Positions 54,401 to 62,710 of a stretch of DNA of 64,000 nt are shown here, in pieces. This DNA comes from Maribacter sp. MMG018 (lineage in GTDB: Bacteria; Bacteroidota; Bacteroidia; Flavobacteriales; Flavobacteriaceae). The notes below the pieces were generated by a model. It did not search any database. It was not told where the DNA came from and saw nothing but the letters and a program-made list of their open reading frames with translations. The translations under genes were made by a program, and so were the position numbers. Positions within the stretch are counted from its first letter, which is position 1. Every line of letters starts with the position of its first letter. The stretch spans positions 620,001 to 684,000 of the forward strand of contig NZ_JAGJEC010000001.1 of the NCBI RefSeq assembly GCF_018100785.1, in the 5' to 3' direction.

Positions 54401-54872
54401 CAGTGGCATATTTTAAATATTTATAAGCATCTTTAAAGCTAATGGCGTTTGTAAACGGAATTGGTTTTAGTTGCTCTGAACGCTGGTCTATACTGGCCAA
54501 CAACAATTCTGATTTAGAGGGGCTATCCGCAAGATCCAAAAGATTATAAAGCTTATCCCCCACTTCTGGAAAATGCTTACCTATCATCAGTGCCGCATCT
54601 TTGGTAGAAATTCCCTTTTTAAATTTAAAGAGATAGAACAATGGGGTTAATATATATTTAAAAAGCAGAAAGAGCTCCACTCCCACAAAAAACAATAGTA
54701 GCACTAATCTTCCTGTAGAATTCAGCCAAAGAGTGTACTCTATGCCCAAGACAATTAAAAAAAACAAAAGCCCCAAGGCTACAAATAGAATAATTCCCTT
54801 TACAAGTTCTTGGGTATAATGCTTTCTGATAAACTCGTTGAGTTTTTCTAATATGTTGTTGTAAGACTGCAA
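51399..54872 (-). CDS. DUF4175-like large membrane protein with long coiled coil
   Basis: This 1157-residue protein has three N-terminal membrane helices (about 24-48, 55-80 and 153-172), then a beta-rich region (about 180-480) of Ig-like strands (ITDFNILMEYPGYLNKS). A Lys/Glu/Gln coiled coil follows (about 495-790). After a further helical region (800-925) come a low-complexity Gly-Glu-Lys-Gln linker with short GEGQN repeats (about 935-1020) and more helix. Found in Flavobacteriia; function unknown. The tandem repeats are a possible site of length change. It is the first gene of a run with ybeY and mnmG. Confidence 0.8.
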   Translation of the reverse strand: MQSYNNILEKLNEFIRKHYTQELVKGIILFVALGLLFFLIVLGIEYTLWLNSTGRLVLLLFFVGVELFLLFKYILTPLFYLFKFKKGISTKDAALMIGKHFPEVGDKLYNLLDLADSPSKSELLLASIDQRSEQLKPIPFTNAISFKDAYKYLKYATVPLLVIAILWVSGNWSSFFGSYERVVNFDMAYEPPAPFQFELLSSDLKVVESEPFTFKVSTSGNIRPENVYVVLGDKEILLQEENGIYQYTLSPPIHSTKFRFKGNEVWSREYTLTSLKAPAITDFNILMEYPGYLNKSPEILKSTGNAIMPEGTKVTWKIRGEDTQEINLISKDTSLVFSKNENDFELSKRIYSNLRYQLTTSNENIKAHEKLDYSFQVIKDAYPTVKVVQVIDSLNPNISYYSGEATDDYGLQKIDLVYYSNDNAEDKKVMSLISPKESFSRFYYTFPSGLNLEENKQYSFYFLVTDNDAIHKGKSVKSQVFNHQLLNDNQLKNNDLRQQQTIIKNFDQSLEKAAQQIEALKEINELQKEKSSLNYNDKNQVRDFLKKQEQQEELMQKFSKELKENLEKNNTDNKLNKLLQERLERQEIEAKKNQKLIEELNKIAEKINKEELSQKLEELGKKQQNSQRSLEQLVELTKRYYVTEKTSQLATDLEKLSEKQEKLSKENIDENNSEKAQQKLNEEFKEISKQLDELKKDNTELKKPIDLKIDNNKKQGIEQDQEKASEEIKNYQNSAQEQNQQEMEKSASQTKKSQKSAADKMKQMSEELSKSSEGASGGSSVAEDAEMLRQILDNLIIFSFKQENLYDKLSAQERGEISEYSETVRNQQELRGLFEHVDDSLFALSLRQAELSEFVNEQITEVYYNIDKSLESLADGQMYQGVSYQKYVLTASNSLADFLANVLENMQQSMQMGKGKGDGQQGFQLPDIIKQQESIGEKMGQKGSEGKQGNEGEKGEGKAGQGEKGEGEGNQGKDSQKGNTGKNGEGQNGEGQNGEGKNGKQGANNRNGSSGGEGGMTESELQEIYEIYQEQQRIRQELEKQLQNMLNEGDRKLGEKLMKQMEDFQNDLLENGITQRTITKANNIQYELLKLENAALKQGRKQERESNTNKKDFSNPIITKPSLLENYRNEVEILNRQALPLRQNFQNKVKAYFKGND

Positions 54873-55042
54873 ATTGTGTTTTTTATACCAAGATAGCAGT
54901 AATTCGATTTTTCGTTCAGAAAAAACTGTTAAAACGGTGTTTTATGCCACCCCCTTGTTCTTTATAGAACCATAAGCGCCGATAAAATTTAAAATTATCT
55001 TTAATACTCTTCATCAATCTTTTTAGCATACAGTGCTTTTTA

Positions 55043-55050
55043 TACCTTTG
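55043..55050 (+). promoter_or_regulatory. -7 box of the gltX promoter
   Basis: TACCTTTG is an exact match, ending four bases before the gltX ATG, the same spacing as at rbfA. A leaderless transcript is expected. Confidence 0.55.
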
Positions 55051-55054
55051 CGGC

Positions 55055-56575
55055 ATGACAAAAAAAGTTCGTGTTAGGTTTGCGCCCAGTCCTACTGGGC
55101 CATTGCATATAGGAGGGGTCAGAACCGCTCTTTTTAATTATTTATTTGCCAAAAAAAATGGAGGGGATTTTATTCTTCGAATAGAGGATACGGATCAAAA
55201 TAGGTTCGTTGAGGGTGCCGAAGAATATATTATCGAGGCACTTAATTGGTGTGGAATTATATGTGATGAAGGTCCGTCCGCATCCGCAGCTACCGCTGAT
55301 CAAGGAAAATATGGCCCTTACAGACAAAGCGAACGTAAAGATCTGTATAGAAAATATGCCGAAGAGCTTGTGGCAAAAGGAAAAGCCTATTATGCTTTTG
55401 ATACTTCCGAGCGTTTAGATTTTCACAGAAAAGACCATGAGGCCAAGGGTAAAACGTTTATATACAATTGGCACAATCGTCTAAAACTGGACAACTCTTT
55501 GTCCATGAGTGCAGAAGACCTGAAAAAAAGATTGGATTCTGGAGACGACTACGTAATTAGATTTTTAACACCACCGGACGAAAAGTTGCACCTAAAGGAT
55601 ATTATTAGGGGAGACATTGAAATAGACACCAATATTTTAGATGATAAGGTCTTGTTTAAAAGTGATGGAATGCCCACCTATCACTTAGCAAACATTGTAG
55701 ATGACCATCTTATGGAAATTACACATGTAATTCGAGGCGAAGAATGGTTGCCTTCGTTGGCACTGCACAAAGAACTATATGACGCTTTTGGTTGGGATGC
55801 ACCTGCGTTTGCCCATTTACCATTGATAATGAAACCCGTTGGAAAGGGAAAATTAAGTAAAAGAGATGGGGAAAAAGGAGGGTTTCCAGTTTTTCCGTTA
55901 TCATGGAAAGATTCTGAAGGATATAGGGAAGCTGGGTATTTCCCCGAGGCGGTTGTTAACTTTTTGGCTCTTTTGGGCTGGAACCCGGGAACAGAACAGG
56001 AGATTTTTTCTATGCAAGAACTAATAGATAGTTTTTCTCTTGAGCGCGTAAACAAGTCTGGGGCAAGATTTGACCCAGATAAAACCAAATGGTATAATCA
56101 ACAGTACATGCACCAGAAAGAGGATTCGGAACTGGCAACATCCTTTATGCAAGAGCTAAAGGCAAAGGATATAGATGTTGTTTCGGAGAACTATGTTGAG
56201 AAGGTGGTTGCCCTAGTAAAGGAACGTGCCACTTTTATAGACGATTTCTGGAATTTAAGTGATTACTTTTTTGTTGCACCGGCAGATTACAACGAAAAAG
56301 CCATTAAAAAGCAATGGAAAGAAGGTACTCCCCAGATTATGGAAGATTTGGTGAAAGTACTGGAGCCGATTTCTGATTTTTCGTCAGAAAATGTCGAAGC
56401 TATCGTTAAGGGCTGGATTTCTGAACAAGAATTGTCTTTTGGTAAGGTAATGCCACCCTTAAGGTTGGTTTTGGTAGGAGACATGAAAGGGCCACATATT
56501 TTTGATATTATCGCCATGATCGGCAAAGAGGAAACGATTTCAAGAATTAAAAACGCCATTTTAACCCAGAGCTAA
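55055..56575 (+). CDS. gltX: Glutamate--tRNA ligase
   Basis: This class I synthetase charges tRNA-Glu. The HIGH motif is PSPTGPLHIGG, with GGDFILRIEDTDQNRF after it, and the KMSKS motif is GKLSKRDG. 506 residues; residues after about 330 form the anticodon-binding region. It shares its 3' end with a terminator hairpin. Start chosen at the ATG four bases after the -7 box. Confidence 0.96.
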   Translation: MTKKVRVRFAPSPTGPLHIGGVRTALFNYLFAKKNGGDFILRIEDTDQNRFVEGAEEYIIEALNWCGIICDEGPSASAATADQGKYGPYRQSERKDLYRKYAEELVAKGKAYYAFDTSERLDFHRKDHEAKGKTFIYNWHNRLKLDNSLSMSAEDLKKRLDSGDDYVIRFLTPPDEKLHLKDIIRGDIEIDTNILDDKVLFKSDGMPTYHLANIVDDHLMEITHVIRGEEWLPSLALHKELYDAFGWDAPAFAHLPLIMKPVGKGKLSKRDGEKGGFPVFPLSWKDSEGYREAGYFPEAVVNFLALLGWNPGTEQEIFSMQELIDSFSLERVNKSGARFDPDKTKWYNQQYMHQKEDSELATSFMQELKAKDIDVVSENYVEKVVALVKERATFIDDFWNLSDYFFVAPADYNEKAIKKQWKEGTPQIMEDLVKVLEPISDFSSENVEAIVKGWISEQELSFGKVMPPLRLVLVGDMKGPHIFDIIAMIGKEETISRIKNAILTQS

Positions 56576-56585
56576 AATGGCGTTT
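56551..56585. terminator. Terminator overlapping the 3' end of gltX
   Basis: The 13-bp arms AAACGCCATTTTA and TAAAATGGCGTTT pair around nine bases. The second arm begins with the gltX stop codon itself, so the hairpin uses the last codons. Confidence 0.78.
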
Positions 56586-56651
56586 ATTGATATGAGTTTA
56601 AAACGTTCCCTGTAAGTTTTTAGGCGTTTTTTTGTTTTCCGTGCGGTAAAC

Positions 56652-57950
56652 CTACTGTTTTTCTGTTTTATCCTTTAGAGCGCCTTCTATGGCCTTTAAA
56701 TTACCATCGATGTCGGTAGGTATGTCCAAGCCCAATAGTTCACATATTAAAGGATAAATATGAATGTTCTTTACAGAGGGTATGGTTTGATTACTTTTAA
56801 AAGCGGGGCCATTCGCATAAAAAATGCCGTGCATTTCTTTATGCGCAGGATCGTAGCCATGCACACCATACGAAGTTCTAGTATTTTTCATTTTAGCTGC
56901 AATAGCTTCTTTTGAAGAAAAATAATAGCCAAAATCGGGAATAACCTGAATAGACCCCCAGTCTTCGTTCTGTGGCGTATATTCAAAACCTGGGGTATCT
57001 TCTGTTTTATACACCATAAAATGGTTTTCCTTTTGTTTTAACGAAGCAACGATTTCATTTGTTTGGCTTTTATTCTTTGGATGTATGAACACAATGGATC
57101 CATTGTCTATGGTAGAATATAGGTCATCGTTCTTAATATCTTCAATGGGTATATAATGGTCCTTGTCCACATTGGCCATACCATGGTCTGAAACTATTAT
57201 CATATTAACGGGTAGTCCCGTGGCACGTACGCCATTATAAAGGTCGCCAAGGTTTTTATCGAGCGACATGAGCGTTTCTTTTAGCTTTTCATCGGCATTG
57301 GGGCCAAAACGGTGTCCGATATCGTCCATATCGGAGAAATATAGGGTAATAAGATGGGGTCTTTCTTTAGGGGGCAGATCCAGCCATTCCAACGCTTGTT
57401 GTACCCGGGTTTCGTTTTTAATGCTTCCATCGTATTTGCGATAATAGGTAGGTTTTATACCCTGTATATCGGCTTCTGTTCCAACAAAGAAATAGCTGGC
57501 GGTAACCATTCCCGCACGTGAGGCCTGAACCCAAATAGGGGTTCCCCCATAAAACTCACCATCTTCTACCACCTTACGATCTCGGATCCTGTACATCGAT
57601 TTCTTTTTATGGCTGTAGAAGGTGTTTCCTATCAAACCATGATTTTCCGGATACATGCCCGTGGCAATGGTATAGTGATTCGGAAAAGTTTTGGAAGGAA
57701 AAGAAGGTATCAAAGATTCTGCCTTGACCCCGGTTTTAATAAAGCTACTTAGAAAAGGAGGATTAAAACGATCCACATAGTCCCAACGGAATCCGTCCAA
57801 AGAAATTAAGATAACATAAGGTTTTTGTAAAGCGGACTCGGAATTTATAGTAGTAACCGAGGAAGTAATGTTGGAGGTTGATTTACAAGAAGATACAATT
57901 AGGGTGATGGTCATAAAAACCAACACAAAAATGCCATGCTGTTTTCTCAT
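56652..57950 (-). CDS. Ectonucleotide pyrophosphatase/phosphodiesterase (ENPP)-type lipoprotein
   Basis: The 432-residue lipoprotein (lipobox SSC) is an alkaline-phosphatase-fold hydrolase. Metal and nucleophile motifs are ISLDGFRWDYVD (Asp), PSKTFPNHYT (Thr nucleophile), FSDMDDIGHRFGP and IIVSDHGMANV. ENPP enzymes cut phosphodiester or pyrophosphate bonds of nucleotides or phospholipids outside the cell. It stands alone between gltX and the TSUP gene. Confidence 0.9.
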   Translation of the reverse strand: MRKQHGIFVLVFMTITLIVSSCKSTSNITSSVTTINSESALQKPYVILISLDGFRWDYVDRFNPPFLSSFIKTGVKAESLIPSFPSKTFPNHYTIATGMYPENHGLIGNTFYSHKKKSMYRIRDRKVVEDGEFYGGTPIWVQASRAGMVTASYFFVGTEADIQGIKPTYYRKYDGSIKNETRVQQALEWLDLPPKERPHLITLYFSDMDDIGHRFGPNADEKLKETLMSLDKNLGDLYNGVRATGLPVNMIIVSDHGMANVDKDHYIPIEDIKNDDLYSTIDNGSIVFIHPKNKSQTNEIVASLKQKENHFMVYKTEDTPGFEYTPQNEDWGSIQVIPDFGYYFSSKEAIAAKMKNTRTSYGVHGYDPAHKEMHGIFYANGPAFKSNQTIPSVKNIHIYPLICELLGLDIPTDIDGNLKAIEGALKDKTEKQ

Positions 57951-58095
57951 TGGTAAGATTTTTCCAGTATTTAAAAATTGTTATTAGAACACCTAATAAA
58001 TAAATGAATAAATATAGGAAAACCATTTGCTTAATATCTGTCGGTTTATCATAAATCAAAGATGTTTCAATAGAAAATCTCAGAAGGATTAAAAA

Positions 58096-58839
58096 TCAAT
58101 AATCGAGGTTGCCCACAACATTCAACAGGGTTACAAGACCTATAAGCAAAATAAGGACCAAAGATATTTTCTTAAACTTGTCTTGAGGTATGTAGTTTAA
58201 AATTTGTTTTCCCAAGTAGGTGCCTAGAATACCGATACCCAAAAGAAAAGGTATATAAATAAGGTGCTCTTTGGTTATATACCCGTTATTGAAGTACACG
58301 AACGTACGCGTAAAATCTATAAAAAAATCAATAAAGGCCGATGTGGCGATGAAAACACTTTTTTCTAGGTTGAAGGCTGCCATTGTTAATCCGCGAATGG
58401 CTCCTCCGGTTCCTAGTAGACCTGCGGAAAAACCAGAAAGAGCGCCGCCCGTGATGGCATTTTTCTTATTGGGTGTAATTACCAAATCTTTTTTTATCAG
58501 AAAAAGAAGGCTTAGGCCCACCAAGAAAAGGGCGAGGACAATTTCTAAATATGTACCGTCCACCAATTTGGTCAAAAATCCTCCAATAATAACAAAAACT
58601 ACAGAAGGAACCCCTATGTTGACCAATAGCCTCTTGTCCAACCCTTTTTTGAATAACAAAATTTTACTCATATTGCTCGCTAAGTGAAACAAGGCCGTCA
58701 GCCCTAGCACATAGTGGAAATCAAAATAAAAATTACCAATAGGAACAAAAAATACAGAAGACCCGAAACCTCCTATGGTGCCAATGATTTCGGCCAGTAG
58801 GGCCAAAACTAAAAATATGTAGTTCAATTTATCCACCAT
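58096..58839 (-). CDS. TSUP (TauE/SafE) family membrane transporter
   Basis: The 247-residue membrane protein has about eight helices and the TSUP pattern IGGFGSSVFFVPIGNFYF near the start, plus the second half's GGALSGFSAGLLGTGGAIRGLT. These proteins move sulfite, organosulfonates or other anions; the substrate is unknown. The gene is single, with no sulfur-metabolism genes nearby. Confidence 0.85.
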   Translation of the reverse strand: MVDKLNYIFLVLALLAEIIGTIGGFGSSVFFVPIGNFYFDFHYVLGLTALFHLASNMSKILLFKKGLDKRLLVNIGVPSVVFVIIGGFLTKLVDGTYLEIVLALFLVGLSLLFLIKKDLVITPNKKNAITGGALSGFSAGLLGTGGAIRGLTMAAFNLEKSVFIATSAFIDFFIDFTRTFVYFNNGYITKEHLIYIPFLLGIGILGTYLGKQILNYIPQDKFKKISLVLILLIGLVTLLNVVGNLDY

Positions 58840-58986
58840 TAGGATTTATAGATCATTGTTAGGCTAAAGTACTCTTTTATTAATGGGAATGGACCTTACA
58901 ACCCTGCTTTTGGATAGTAATTCAGTTTTTGTACAAATTGGTATAATTTTTTATCTTTCTGATATAGAAAGGATTAAAGTATGCCC

Positions 58987-59352
58987 CTATGATCTAACAG
59001 TACCCGAAGTATATAACGTTATGGTCTGGAAAAATAAAGATTGAAGCGTTTCCACAGGTAAATCTTTATTGGGGTCTAGTCTAAATATTTTCATTTTAGA
59101 CCTGTTTCCTGTTTCGAGCTGTGTATGTTGTAAATGTGAACCATTAACAAACAAAACGTAGGGCTCTGTAGTTTTTTTGTCTATCCAGAGATAGCAAAAG
59201 GGCTTTTTCTTGAAGCAAAAGCAGGGCATTCCATATTTTTTTGTTTCACTAACGTGACAGTTGAGTTTTAAAATAAGAGATCTTATAGCAAGTAAACAGC
59301 CTCTGTTCGGTTCGTCCTGATTTAGATAGAAGGTATCAGTGTTAAATTTCAT
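58987..59352 (-). CDS. DUF1801 domain protein
   Basis: The 121-residue protein fits DUF1801, a YdhG-like fold that often binds metal or a small molecule: LKLNCHVSETKKYGMPCFCFKKKPFCYLWI and EPYVLFVNG. Cys-rich in the middle. Role unknown. It stands alone. Confidence 0.7.
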   Translation of the reverse strand: MKFNTDTFYLNQDEPNRGCLLAIRSLILKLNCHVSETKKYGMPCFCFKKKPFCYLWIDKKTTEPYVLFVNGSHLQHTQLETGNRSKMKIFRLDPNKDLPVETLQSLFFQTITLYTSGTVRS

Positions 59353-59574
59353 ACCAAAAGGTTTTTATGTGCATACAGCCAGATAAACCGATGTTTTTGA
59401 TTAGAGTTGGTTTGGCCTTACCGTTTATTTTACTTTTCATTAAAAGTAAGTAAATAATGAAAGCTAAGGCATTGTGGGCCAATGCATTCATATGAAAGTG
59501 TAACAAATAGAGGTGAAATACTACATATATAGAAACGATTTTGTACATTGAATCAATAACTTAAATACTTAATT

Positions 59575-60513
59575 ATGGGTGGATTTATTTGGATTCCGAT
59601 TTTTATCTTTTTAGCACTGGTACTGCTGTCCTTTGTTTTTATCGTAAAACAACAAACGGCGGCGATCATTGAAACTTTTGGAAGGTTTAGTAGTATTAGA
59701 CACTCCGGTCTTCAGTTTAAAATACCTTTTGTACAACGTATCGCCGGAAGGTTAAGTCTAAAAATTCAACAATTGGATGTTATAATCGAAACCAAAACAT
59801 TGGACGATGTTTTTGTTCGGCTTAAGGTATCTGTTCAGTATAAGGTCATTAAAGAAAAAGTATACGATGCTTTTTACAAATTGGACTATCCGCACGATCA
59901 GATTACCTCTTATGTGTTTGATGTGGTAAGGGCCGAAGTGCCAAAAATGAAGTTGGACGATGTTTTTGTAAAGAAAGACGATATTGCTCTGGCGGTAAAG
60001 GCGGAATTGAACGACGCCATGTTGGACTACGGATTTGATATTATTAAAACTTTGGTTACCGATATTGATCCCGATGCCCAGGTAAAAGCTGCAATGAACA
60101 GAATTAATGCTTCAGAGAGAGAGAAAATTGCCGCCCAGTTCGAAGGGGACGCGGCACGTATTCTGATTGTAGAAAAAGCAAAGGCAGAAGCTGAAAGTAA
60201 AAGATTGCAAGGACAAGGTATTGCGGATCAACGTAGGGAGATTGCCCGTGGACTGGAAGAATCTGTAGAGGTGCTTAATAAAGTTGGCATCAACTCACAA
60301 GAGGCTTCGGCTCTAATTGTGGTAACGCAACATTATGATACCTTGCAGAGTATAGGAGAAGAAACCAACACCAACCTTATTCTGTTGCCTAACTCACCTC
60401 AGGCCGGCAGTGATATGTTGAATAATATGGTAGCCTCTTTTACGGCAAGCAACATGATCGGAGAGCAAATGAAAAAAACGAGTGGTAAAAAGACAACGGA
60501 CAAAAAAGAATAA
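59575..60513 (+). CDS. SPFH/Band 7 (stomatin/QmcA-like) membrane-anchored protein
   Basis: The 312-residue protein has one N-terminal helix (FIWIPIFIFLALVLLSFVFIV), an SPFH domain (about 27-205, AAIIETFGRFSSIRHSGLQFKIPF and INASEREKIAAQFEGDAARI), then a helical coil with many Ala/Glu. These scaffold membrane microdomains or regulate proteases such as FtsH; here no NfeD or FtsH partner is nearby. A perfect terminator follows. Confidence 0.9.
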   Translation: MGGFIWIPIFIFLALVLLSFVFIVKQQTAAIIETFGRFSSIRHSGLQFKIPFVQRIAGRLSLKIQQLDVIIETKTLDDVFVRLKVSVQYKVIKEKVYDAFYKLDYPHDQITSYVFDVVRAEVPKMKLDDVFVKKDDIALAVKAELNDAMLDYGFDIIKTLVTDIDPDAQVKAAMNRINASEREKIAAQFEGDAARILIVEKAKAEAESKRLQGQGIADQRREIARGLEESVEVLNKVGINSQEASALIVVTQHYDTLQSIGEETNTNLILLPNSPQAGSDMLNNMVASFTASNMIGEQMKKTSGKKTTDKKE

Positions 60514-60555
60514 TCGGTACAATTTATTTTCTAAACACTCAACTATTACAACCTG

Positions 60556-60585
60556 AAGGCTCGCGATTTTAAAATCGCGAGCCTT
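60556..60585. terminator. Terminator behind the SPFH gene
   Basis: The 15-bp arms AAGGCTCGCGATTTT and AAAATCGCGAGCCTT are perfect inverted copies with no spacer, and T-tracts follow. Among the strongest hairpins in the window. Confidence 0.87.
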
Positions 60586-60804
60586 TTTGTTATAGTATTG
60601 GCCCCAACTTGACGTAAAAAGGAAACAAAGCCCTTAAAGGCACGTTTTCCTTATAAAATATACCAATGGGTTCAGGCCCTAAAAAATGCTGCCAAAAAGC
60701 CTGTAAAAAGGTCAAAAAGCATTGATAAATACAATAAACATCGGCACTGTCTATAGATATTGTTGATCTTATAAAAACGGGTGGCAATGATGCTTAAAAG
60801 GGCA

Positions 60805-62490
60805 TTAATTCTTTTGTTGAATTTTAGCCCAAGAATCACGCAGACCCACCGTTCTATTGAAAACCAATTTTTCTGCAGAAGAATCTTTGTCCACACAAAA
60901 ATACCCGATACGTTGAAACTGGAATCGTTCACCAATAGAGGCGTCTTTTAAACTTGGCTCTACATAACCGGTTATTGTTTTTAGAGAGTCTGGGTTTATG
61001 AAATCCATAAAGTCTTTATCCTTGTGGGTGTCCGGACTTTCGTCTGTAAACAAGCGATCATACAACCGAACTTCTGCAGCTAAGGCATGTTTTATAGAAA
61101 CCCAATGTAAGGTTCCTTTAACACGGCGCAGACTTTCTGGAGTACCACTCCCACTCTTACTCTTTGGGTCGTAGGTACACTGAACCTCAACAATATCCCC
61201 ATCGGTATTTTTAGTACAGCTCTCAGCCTTAACAATATAGCCGTTCTTAAGCCGAACCTCTCCCCCTAATTTTAGACGAAAGAATTTTTTGTTGGCTTCT
61301 TCCTTAAAATCGGCTTTTTCTATATATAATTCTCTGGAGAACGGAACCTGCCTAGAGCCCAAAGATTCGTCTTCGGGACTATTTTCTGCCTCCAACCATT
61401 CCTCTTGTCCTTCCGGATAATTGGTAATGACTAATTTTAACGGGTCTAATACACCCATTACCCTTGGGGTAATTTTATTTAGGTGTTCGCGCACATGAAA
61501 TTCCAATAAAGAAACATCTATTAGGTTATCCCTTTTTGCGATACCAATGGTATCAACAAAATTTCGAATAGATTCTGGGGTATATCCTCTTCTTCTTAAT
61601 CCTGAAATGGTGGGCATCCGCGGGTCGTCCCATCCATTAACTATGTTTTGTTCTACCAACTGGGCCAGCTTTCGCTTGCTTACAACGGTATGGCTCAAAT
61701 TTCTTCTAGCAAATTCACGTTGTTTTGGTCTTAATTTATCAGGTGAAGTAACTTGATCTAAAAACCAGTCATAAAGCTCTCTATGTGGTAAAAATTCTAA
61801 GGTACATAATGAGTGTGAAACCTGTTCTATGTAATCGCTCTCACCATGCGTCCAGTCGTACATAGGATAAATGCACCAATCGGTATTTGTTCTATGGTGG
61901 GCTTTGTGCAGAATTCTATACATAATAGGGTCGCGCATCAACATGTTGGTAGCTGCCATGTCTATTTTGGCCCGTAACACATGTGTGCCTTCCTTGAATT
62001 CACCATTTTTCATTCCCTCAAAGAGCGATAGGTTTTCTTCGACAGACCTATTTCTATAGGGACTATCAACACCTGGTTCTGTAGGGGTTCCTTTTTGAGC
62101 GGCCATTTCTTCCGAAGTCTGACTATCTACATAGGCTTTGCCATCTCTTATAAGCTGTACGGCCCAATCATATAATTGTTGAAAATAATCAGAGGCATAC
62201 CGTTCGGTATCCCACTTAAATCCTAACCAGGAAACATCCTTCTTAATGGCATCCACAAACTCTTGTTCCTCTTTGGCTGGGTTGGTATCGTCGAACCTAA
62301 GGTTCACCGGTGCATCATAACGTAAACCCAGTCCAAAATTGAGGCAGATAGAACTTGCGTGCCCTATGTGCAAATAACCATTTGGCTCTGGCGGAAACCT
62401 AAAACGCAAATCATTTTTAGAATACCCGTTACTTAGGTCTTCCTCTATAATTTGTTCTATAAAATTTAAAGACTTCGATGTCTCGCTCAT
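60805..62490 (-). CDS. glnS: Glutamine--tRNA ligase
   Basis: This class I synthetase charges tRNA-Gln. HIGH motif: PPEPNGYLHIGHASS; KMSKS-like motif: VVSKRKLAQLV. C-terminal beta-barrel domains (about 345-561) have the usual RLKLGGEVRLKNGYIV. 561 residues. It has a clear -7 box and runs leftwards towards the SPFH gene. Confidence 0.96.
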   Translation of the reverse strand: MSETSKSLNFIEQIIEEDLSNGYSKNDLRFRFPPEPNGYLHIGHASSICLNFGLGLRYDAPVNLRFDDTNPAKEEQEFVDAIKKDVSWLGFKWDTERYASDYFQQLYDWAVQLIRDGKAYVDSQTSEEMAAQKGTPTEPGVDSPYRNRSVEENLSLFEGMKNGEFKEGTHVLRAKIDMAATNMLMRDPIMYRILHKAHHRTNTDWCIYPMYDWTHGESDYIEQVSHSLCTLEFLPHRELYDWFLDQVTSPDKLRPKQREFARRNLSHTVVSKRKLAQLVEQNIVNGWDDPRMPTISGLRRRGYTPESIRNFVDTIGIAKRDNLIDVSLLEFHVREHLNKITPRVMGVLDPLKLVITNYPEGQEEWLEAENSPEDESLGSRQVPFSRELYIEKADFKEEANKKFFRLKLGGEVRLKNGYIVKAESCTKNTDGDIVEVQCTYDPKSKSGSGTPESLRRVKGTLHWVSIKHALAAEVRLYDRLFTDESPDTHKDKDFMDFINPDSLKTITGYVEPSLKDASIGERFQFQRIGYFCVDKDSSAEKLVFNRTVGLRDSWAKIQQKN

Positions 62491-62509
62491 AGTTTGATTT
62501 TTGAAGCTA

Positions 62510-62517
62510 CAAAAGTA
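62510..62517 (-). promoter_or_regulatory. -7 box of the glnS promoter
   Basis: Minus-strand TACTTTTG matches TAnnTTTG, 19 bases before the glnS ATG. Confidence 0.55.
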
Positions 62518-62710
62518 GCAAAATTGGCTTAATACCTTGAATTAAAATGTGCTCACACTGTATTAAATCACTTTCACAACATTTTTAAACTTGGCTACAA
62601 CAATAAATTCAGTGCCCCCGTTATATATGACATATTTGTTTTGAGTACTAGGTTTTAATGAATCGACCTTCAACATTCATAAACATAGGGGCCCAAAACT
62701 ACACATCACT

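Noticed and set aside
60590-60787. Minus-strand 65-codon ORF after the SPFH terminator
   Set aside because: No signal, domain or start context; composition is that of non-coding DNA.
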